Source: Candidatus Uhrbacteria bacterium (GTDB taxonomy: Bacteria > Patescibacteriota > Patescibacteriia > JACQRZ01). From it: a DNA stretch of 41,187 bases. The first letter of the stretch is position 1, and the number at the start of each line of letters is the position of its first letter. The notes under the pieces were generated by a model, which saw only the letters and a list, made by a program, of their open reading frames with translations, was not told where the DNA came from and did not search any database. Position numbers and translations under genes: made by a program. The stretch spans positions 1-41,187 of the forward strand of contig JACPMJ010000015.1 in the NCBI GenBank assembly GCA_016186045.1. The letters are read 5' to 3'. Below are positions 34,545-40,100 of this stretch, piece by piece.

Positions 34545-34964
34545 TCAAAACGCAAGTTTCAATTCTTGTTTTATCCTTTGCAACGCAATCTCATGTTCAT
34601 ACGTTTTCTTTTTTTGATCCTCCACTTCTTTTTCCACTCTTCGCAACCATTCAATAGTAGCAAAACGCTCCTCGTCCAAGCGTTTTAAGATCGTAATCAT
34701 CTGATCGTTGGCGTTCATTTGTTCTTTTCTGAATGCTTCAAATTCTGTTTTTGTAACCGTCTGATCAAGACGCTCGCCATGCTCGATAACTACGGAGGTA
34801 AGTTTATCAAGCCGTTCGTCAATCTGAACAAACTTCGCGTCAACCCGATCAAAGCGTTCGTCTATCTGAACGAACTTCGCGTCAACCCGATCAAAGCGTT
34901 CGTCTATCTGAACGAACTTCGCGTCATGTTCGGTAAGTTTTTTGATGATGATATCTTCTTGCAT
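34545..34964 (-). CDS. Coiled-coil protein with 14-residue repeats
   Basis: A 139-aa, mostly helical coiled-coil protein without membrane segment. Residues about 12-53 contain the 14-residue unit AKFVQIDERFDRVD, two full copies and a third that changes to DERLDKLT. The DNA repeats are nearly identical 42-nt units (34835-34925), indicating recent duplication. The rest is a long charged helix (FRKEQMNANDQMITILKRLD, RRVEKEVEDQKKKTYEHE). Its start at 34964 is preferred to an in-frame TTG at 34985; the -10 ends 9 nt before it, so the mRNA has almost no leader. It is the last member of the tail-copy array. Function unknown. Confidence 0.8.
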   Translation of the reverse strand: MQEDIIIKKLTEHDAKFVQIDERFDRVDAKFVQIDERFDRVDAKFVQIDERLDKLTSVVIEHGERLDQTVTKTEFEAFRKEQMNANDQMITILKRLDEERFATIEWLRRVEKEVEDQKKKTYEHEIALQRIKQELKLAF

Positions 34965-34973
34965 AGTGTATCT

Positions 34974-35002
34974 ATTATCTAACAAAAAAACACTAAAGTC
35001 AA
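34974..35002 (-). promoter_or_regulatory. Promoter of the coiled-coil gene
   Basis: TTGACT (34997-35002), 17-nt spacer, GATAAT (34974-34979). TTATCCACT on the minus strand (35012-35020) is close to a DnaA box. Confidence 0.7.
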
Positions 35003-35050
35003 ACCTCTCCCAGTGGATAAGTTTTTCCCTTTAAAACTTATGATTTTCAC

Positions 35051-35101
35051 CCTCACCTTCTTCTCCAGCTCATCAAGGCGCTTCTGGAGATTTTGATTTG
35101 T
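35051..35101 (-). repeat. Tail copy A (fibre-gene 3' end), after relE
   Basis: 17 codons in the frame of the toxin directly after its TAA: TNQNLQKRLDELEKKVR. In the fibre gene the same place reads TNQDLQKRLDEIEKKVR. It then runs on as VKI instead of stopping. Confidence 0.85.
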
Positions 35102-35353
35102 TTACTTATAAATATCCCGTCTGTGTCCGATAAGAAGAATAGTAATACTGTCTTTCTCACAATCGAAGATTACCCTATAATCACCGACGCGAAACCGATA
35201 ATTTCCCAGCTCGCTTCGCACGAGAGGTTCCGCAAACTCCATAGGGTCATCTTGGGAGCAATAAAAATCCAATTTTTTAATAATGCGAATCTGTATATCT
35301 TTCGGCAATTTCTGAATTTGCTTCAACGCCCGACACTTGACATAATACTTCAT
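35102..35353 (-). CDS. RelE/ParE-family toxin
   Basis: An 83-aa toxin of the RelE superfamily, expected to cut mRNA on the ribosome or, if ParE-like, poison gyrase. The fold is visible as an N-terminal helix pair (ALKQIQKLPKDIQIRIIKKL), then SELGNYRFRVGDYRVIFD and ITILLIGHRRDIYK; the R-GDYR-IF core and the terminal HRRDIY are typical of RelE-like enzymes. The gene starts 12 nt after the antitoxin. Its TAA stop is followed, in the same frame, by the fibre-tail copy A, so read-through would add a coiled coil. Confidence 0.9.
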   Translation of the reverse strand: MKYYVKCRALKQIQKLPKDIQIRIIKKLDFYCSQDDPMEFAEPLVRSELGNYRFRVGDYRVIFDCEKDSITILLIGHRRDIYK

Positions 35354-35365
35354 ATATGAACGTTT

Positions 35366-35650
35366 TTACTCTATCCCAAGAATCTTTTTTACTTCACGGG
35401 CAGAGTATTTCTTCCGTTCGTTTCGCGCTTTGTGTATGTTCATACGATACGAGGGACTTGAAAGAGCCAGAAGATCCTCTGTCAGACTTTCAAACGTTGC
35501 GTTTGGCATAATGACCCCTATGGGTTTGCTACTTTTCAATACACGAATAAATGACCCTCGGGATTCAGCCGTTTTTAATAGTTTAGATATACCAGCTTGA
35601 ATTTCTTGTACGCTTGCGAAGTCTTCACGCTGAAATAGTTTTTTTTGCAT
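35366..35650 (-). CDS. Antitoxin of the RelE-like pair (Phd/RelB type)
   Basis: A 94-aa antitoxin. The N-terminal half (FASVQEIQAGISKLLKTAES, FIRVLKSSKPIGVIMPNATFESL) is the Phd/YefM-like fold that dimerises and binds DNA, and the C-terminal half (RNERKKYSAREVKKILGIE) is the likely toxin-binding segment. It precedes the toxin, the usual order. A consensus promoter overlapped by a 10-bp palindrome lies directly upstream, a natural operator for this protein (inference). Confidence 0.85.
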   Translation of the reverse strand: MQKKLFQREDFASVQEIQAGISKLLKTAESRGSFIRVLKSSKPIGVIMPNATFESLTEDLLALSSPSYRMNIHKARNERKKYSAREVKKILGIE

Positions 35651-35657
35651 AAAAAAA

Positions 35658-35684
35658 TATAATAATTATTACAGAATTATTATA
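35658..35684. promoter_or_regulatory. Palindromic operator candidate
   Basis: TATAATAATT (35658-35667), 7-nt centre, AATTATTATA (35675-35684). It covers the -10 of the antitoxin promoter and the transcription start. The position suits autorepression by the antitoxin. Confidence 0.6.
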
Positions 35685-36109
35685 GATTTTTTTATCGTGC
35701 TTGTCAAATTTTTCTTCACCCTCACCTTCTTCTCCGGCTCTTCCAGACGCCTCCGGAGATCTTGATTTTTTTGCAGTTCTTTGATAATAACTTCAAGTTT
35801 TTTTCTTAATCGTGGAATATCTCTTTGCGCGGTATTCCAAACAATTCCCAGATCAACGCCAAAATATTCATGAATCAACATATCACGCATCCCCGCCATT
35901 TCTTGCCACTCAACATGCGGATGAGCATTGCGAAAATCCTTCGAAATATTTTTCACTGCCTCGCCCAAGATTTCAAACTTCCGCATAACTGCATCTTGTG
36001 TTTTAGTATCATCAAAAAATTCTTCTTGCGAGATATTTTTTGTCCATCTCTCTATATCTAAAATACTCTCAAGCATGTGTAATAAAAATATCTTAGGATC
36101 TTTCTTCAT
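35669..36109 (-). CDS. hepT: HepT-family toxin (HEPN/DUF86) with a fused fibre-tail peptide
   Basis: A 146-aa HEPN ribonuclease toxin. The core is residues 1-108 (FLLHMLESILDIERWT, FEILGEAVKNIS), with the RNase motif R-x4-H-x-Y in GMRDMLIHEYFG. The normal end of the family is close to VIIKEL. Here the protein continues QKNQDLRRRLEEPEKKVR, the coiled-coil end of the 37079 fibre gene minus one codon (19 identical nt), then VKKNLTSTIKKSIIIL, which runs through the next operon's promoter. The gene overlaps mntA by 17 nt. Whether the tail alters toxicity is unknown. Confidence 0.9.
   Translation of the reverse strand: MKKDPKIFLLHMLESILDIERWTKNISQEEFFDDTKTQDAVMRKFEILGEAVKNISKDFRNAHPHVEWQEMAGMRDMLIHEYFGVDLGIVWNTAQRDIPRLRKKLEVIIKELQKNQDLRRRLEEPEKKVRVKKNLTSTIKKSIIIL
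35679..35707 (-). promoter_or_regulatory. Consensus promoter of the RelBE-like operon
   Basis: TTGACA (35702-35707), 17 nt, TATAAT (35679-35684): a perfect sigma-70 consensus. It lies inside the 3' end of hepT, 13 nt after tail copy B. Confidence 0.9.
35720..35785 (-). repeat. Tail copy B (fibre-gene 3' end), fused to hepT
   Basis: In-frame with hepT. ATCAAAGAACTGCAAAAAA is identical to the fibre gene; one codon (Thr) is missing afterwards. The stop of the parental tail is lost (GTGAGGGTG instead of GTGAGGTAG). Confidence 0.85.
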
Positions 36110-36407
36110 AAATGATTTTTTGTTCTTCCATAATCCGCTCTTTTAGAAGCGGATGGATCGCATTATATGTAACAATGTCAACCTTCTTTTTTAGTTTTTT
36201 TTCAAGCTCTGCTTTCAACCGTACCATATCAAAAAGACTTTTCTTGCCTTTAAAACTCACTACTATATCAATATCGCTATTTTTTTTTGCCGTATTGCGC
36301 GCATATGAGCCAAAAAACGCCGCACGCGTCACTGCCGCCTTTTTAAGAACGGGGATAACTTTTTTTCTGACTGATTGAAGTGTCATATTTTTTATTTTAT
36401 TCTCCAT
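36093..36407 (-). CDS. mntA: MntA-type nucleotidyltransferase antitoxin
   Basis: A 104-aa minimal nucleotidyltransferase. The motif GSYARNTAKKNSDIDIVV carries GS and the paired Asp of the active site; a third Asp is in KKVDIVTY. MntA silences its HepT partner by AMPylating (polyadenylating) a Tyr in the HEPN motif (family knowledge); HepT's motif ends in HEY, which supplies that Tyr. The start is placed at 36407, where GAGG lies upstream; ATG at 36386 is an alternative. That GAGG is part of the palindrome at 36411-36455. No promoter of its own is clear. Confidence 0.9.
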   Translation of the reverse strand: MENKIKNMTLQSVRKKVIPVLKKAAVTRAAFFGSYARNTAKKNSDIDIVVSFKGKKSLFDMVRLKAELEKKLKKKVDIVTYNAIHPLLKERIMEEQKIIYEERS

Positions 36408-36410
36408 GTC

Positions 36411-36455
36411 ATCCTCGATCCCCAATCAAGTTGAGGACAGGCTTTGATCGAGGAT
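36411..36455. repeat. REP-like palindrome before mntA
   Basis: ATCCTCGATC (36411-36420) is inverted as GATCGAGGAT (36446-36455). Between them lies the CAACTTGATTGGG core shared with the element at 6122-6152. It sits between tail copy C and mntA and contributes its ribosome site. Confidence 0.6.
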
Positions 36456-36464
36456 CCATCCCCT

Positions 36465-36566
36465 CTACCTCACCTTCTTCTCCAATTCTTCCAGACGTTT
36501 CTGGAGATCTTGATTTGTTTTTTGGAGTTCCTTGATTGCCGCGGAGGTATTTTTTACTCCAATATT
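36465..36566 (-). pseudogene. Tail copy C: remnant of a fibre-gene 3' end
   Basis: 34 codons aligning without gaps to the last 34 codons of the fibre gene, including the TAG stop. Fourteen codons differ and eleven of these changes are synonymous, so both were kept as protein-coding for some time. The copy starts exactly at the last base of the DUF2283 stop codon and is in another frame. It has no start codon of its own. Confidence 0.88.
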
Positions 36567-36778
36567 TATCTCCTCTGCGACACAACAGCCTTCAAGGGAA
36601 TCTTTTGAAAATCTTTAGGAAGCACCTTTGACGCATCGAGAATTTCGATCGCAATGATCTTACCTTTTTTGTCATAATCAAAAATGATTCCCTCTTGCAC
36701 CTCTTCGCTTTCCGCGTATGCAGAATCTTTAAACTGAATACTTAGAGCGTCAATTTTCTTGTCATATTGAAACTTCAT
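36566..36778 (-). CDS. DUF2283 protein, probable antitoxin
   Basis: A 70-aa DUF2283 protein: MKFQYDKKIDALSIQF, EVQEGIIFDYDKKGKIIAIEI and a hydrophobic LDAS end are the family pattern. DUF2283 genes commonly pair with DUF4258 genes as predicted toxin-antitoxin modules. It overlaps the DUF4258 gene by 4 nt (ATGA). The stop TAA is shared with the out-of-frame start of tail copy C; the fibre gene has the same TAA out of frame in GTAAAC. The last residues (SQRR) may be determined by the junction. Confidence 0.85.
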   Translation of the reverse strand: MKFQYDKKIDALSIQFKDSAYAESEEVQEGIIFDYDKKGKIIAIEILDASKVLPKDFQKIPLKAVVSQRR

Positions 36779-37026
36779 ATGTATTTCTTTATCTTTGAAC
36801 TTATAAAGGCAGTCACAATACTTGTATCGGCATGCTCTTGTTTATCATAAATCACTATAAGGACATAACGTTTCTTGTCTTTCTTAAAAATTCGCATAGC
36901 TCTAAACCGAATCATTGTTTGCCGAACAACCTTATCTGGATGGACTATACAGTCGAGAATATCTTTCGATAAAATATTTCTTTCTTCTATTTGAAATAGC
37001 GCATGATCACTAAATAGTGTAGCCAT
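36775..37026 (-). CDS. DUF4258 protein, probable RelE-like toxin
   Basis: An 83-aa DUF4258 protein: FSDHALFQIEERNILSKDI, VVRQTMIRFRAMRIF, RYVLIVIYDKQEHADTSIV. The fold is related to RelE/HigB-type toxins, with basic residues (RFRAMRIFKKDKKRY) that would contact RNA. AAGGA lies 5 nt before the start, and a promoter lies between it and the fibre stop. Toxicity is inferred from family context only. Confidence 0.82.
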   Translation of the reverse strand: MATLFSDHALFQIEERNILSKDILDCIVHPDKVVRQTMIRFRAMRIFKKDKKRYVLIVIYDKQEHADTSIVTAFISSKIKKYI

Positions 37027-37043
37027 ATTTTCCTTTCATGGAA

Positions 37044-37072
37044 ATTGTACACTGAAATTTATATAAACACAA
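37044..37072 (-). promoter_or_regulatory. Promoter of the DUF4258-DUF2283 pair
   Basis: TTGTGT (37067-37072), 17-nt spacer, TACAAT (37044-37049). It starts within ten bases of the fibre gene's stop codon and may also drive mntA-hepT by read-through. Confidence 0.6.
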
Positions 37073-37078
37073 ACCCTC

Positions 37079-37180
37079 CTACCTCACCTTCTTCTCTATC
37101 TCATCGAGGCGTTTTTGGAGATCTTGGTTTGTTTTTTGCAGTTCTTTGATCGCCGCGGAGGTGTTTTTTTCTCCGATGTT
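37079..37180 (-). repeat. Tail copy D: genuine 3' end of the fibre gene
   Basis: The parental version of the dispersed tail. It encodes NIGEKNTSAAIKELQKTN followed by QDLQKRLDEIEKKVR and TAG, a short heptad coiled coil. Copies A, B and C derive from this or paralogous fibre genes. Confidence 0.88.
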
Positions 37181-40100
37181 TACAAACACGAGCACCGTCC
37201 CGTCTCCCCAGCCGGAGTAGTTTTCCAGCGCGACGCCCACCGTATTTCCCGGTTCCGTGGCGCGCATGGCGACACCGGCGATACTGGAAGACGTGAGATA
37301 ATCTCCGCTATGAATGGGGCCGTTTTCCAAAGATACCTTTACCGGTACGCGACCGGCGAGGGCGACGGGTGGTTTTGTACCTCTTATAAATCTGTCCGGC
37401 TTTGAGCCGAGCTTCAGATCGCTTCCCTCAAAAAGCAGGGCGGGCGAACCGGAGACGATTCCCACTATCTCTCCCTGATAACTCTTTGATGATTTTTCTA
37501 ATTTTTTATCTTTCTCTCCTATCACGAGTACATCCCCTACCTCCACATCTTCGCTTGTCTCATACAGCTCCGCGACATCCAGACCAATGCGATCGCGTGA
37601 GAGTGCGAGCTTTTGTTTTGGATCAACCGCACTTAAGAGTCCTCTATCAAGAGCTGATACGTTTATTTCTCCACCGTTTACATCGAGCATAGCGAGGGGA
37701 TTTGTAGTGTTTATGCCGAGCTTGCCGTTCTTTACTATAATATCTCCATTAAACACGCCGGCATAATTTGCGGAACCTTTTTTTGCATAAAGCGCGGTCC
37801 ACCCCATTTTCAGTTCACTTTCAAGATGTGTAAGACCGGATAATTCCGTACCGTCTAAATTACCTCCGGGGTATGTAACCTTAAAATTTCTATTATTAAC
37901 GTCGCCTCGATTACCTACGATATCTAATGTCGCCCCGGGAGTCGCAGTGCCGATACCGACACTGCCATTTAACGTAAAAAATGTTTTTTTGACTTGGATT
38001 TGAACTTGGAAGAGTTGTTTAAACTTACTCCTCCTCCCCCTATAATTATAATAGCACCAATCACCATCTGTAGAATTTCCCGTATAGATATCTTCAGGTG
38101 AAGTATCTTTTATAGTAAAAGAACATTCTGGATTTCCAGTACCCCTTATAGCATTTCCACTCTTAGTATATTGCGTGATTGAAGACGAAACACTTATCTC
38201 CCCTTTTGACACGAAATTTCCCGTAATCTGCATATTGCCATTCACATCAAGCTTATACGCTGGCGTCGTAGTGCCAATGCCGACGTTGCCGCCGGTATAA
38301 TAAATGTCTCTGTTTGTTCCTGTCATAAACGGAGAGACTCCATTTATACCAGGCTGTCCCGGATCTCCTCTTTTTGCAAGAAGATTCCAATACTCCCATG
38401 CTTTATTATTATTAGAACTAGCATTAGCGCCTCCTGTTCCATTGCTGTCCGTGATCCGTTTCGTAGCAAAAGTGCCCCCTCCTAGCGCTGGTTTCGATGG
38501 TTGAATCCCTACTCCTCCACCCCATATCGGGGTTGTGCCTTTACTAGGAGCACCTTCAGTAGGGGCTCCACCACACGATGGTGGCGCTATTTTCCCATCA
38601 TTGTTTTGTATCGCAATCCATGAGGAATAGTCACAAAAAACCACGTCATTTATTTTATAATTTATATCTTTCTTCCACTCTCCTTTCCATACCATTCCGG
38701 GTGGACCTTGTAGTCCCGTCGGATCACCTTTCCATTTTCCAGTAGAATCAATTACTGTGCTTGTGCCTATTTTAAATTCCGTCGCCTGGATAGTGCCATT
38801 TACGTAAATATTACCACCAAAATTTGAACTCTGCCCATTTCCGCGAATTTCAGTAGCTGTCACACCTGATCCACCCAAATTAAGATAGCCATAATCTCTA
38901 TCTGCAATATGCAAACTGATCTTAGTATTTTTTCCGGCGGCACTCACAAGAAGACCATTGTTTCCGGAGCCATTAATATGAAGTATTTTTTCCGGCGTGG
39001 TGGTGCCAATACCGACACGTAAATTCTTCTGATCGGTGTATAACACATTTTGTATATTCCGTTCACCAATGTTCGCCACCCTATTCCTTAACATTTCTAA
39101 GTTACTTCCAGACATATATGATATCACGTTTCCAAGTATTTTCTGTCCGTTCGATGTTCCTGTTAAATACCCCGTCTGATCATGAAACCAAATACCACCT
39201 CTTTCGCTTTCACCGATAATGCCAGTGATTTTAGTAGGATCGCCCGTCTTTTTATAAAGTGCTATAAACTCTGAGGAAACAGAAGTGATAATTTTCCCAG
39301 TATCTCCATAGTCTCCAATATTTGTTGCAGAACGATAATTTCGTGTGATAATATGATTCGCATCCGCACTTGAGGCGTAACCAGACGTAGAACCCCATGT
39401 ATTTTTATTCCATTCGATATATCCGGTTATAGGATATGTTCCCGTATCACTATCATTTCCGATTGTAATCACATTCTTTCCATATTTTTTCCAAAGATCA
39501 TATGCTTTACTACTTGCATTACCAACACTCCATGCATAGTTATCTATAATATAAATATCATAATCCTTAGCGGCAAGCTGATCTGCGTTTAAAGAGATGT
39601 CTACGTCCGCGACAGAAAAATAGTTATTCTTTTTGAGCCATGTCCATGTTGGGGCTCCCTTATCGGGATCATTTGATCCTTCATTGGGATACCATGTCGC
39701 ATAACTTATAAGTAGTGCTCGCGGTTTTTCGCCAACATTTGAAATTTCACCCCACGCAGTTTTACAGTCGCCATTTATACAAAGCCCTGTCGAGCTGACA
39801 TTTCCCGAGACATTCACGTTTCCGGCGACATCCAGCTTCGCCCCGGGACTCGTAGTGCCGATGCCAACGTTGCCGCCAAAGTATCCGTTTTCGTATGTAT
39901 TTGGTCCTTTGGGTTGATACGCAGTTGCAATACTTCCACTTTCAAGTTGCGCCCCATATACATAATACGAAACTTCTGAATTAATATTCAGGTATACATG
40001 AAGGGCGGAATTATCTGAAAGAGAGCTATTATCCACCGTTCCGGCCGTTCCAGTCAGAATACAGCGCTTCCACGTGTTTGCAGTCAGCCCGCAGGTATTA

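Noticed and set aside
34825-34930. Regular short repeats that might suggest a CRISPR array
   Set aside because: The units are contiguous 42-nt coding repeats without spacers, in frame in a coiled-coil gene.
34986-37180. Diversity-generating retroelement (template and variable repeats at a fibre gene's 3' end)
   Set aside because: There is no reverse transcriptase in the window, and differences between tail copies are third-position changes of all kinds and not adenine-directed substitutions.
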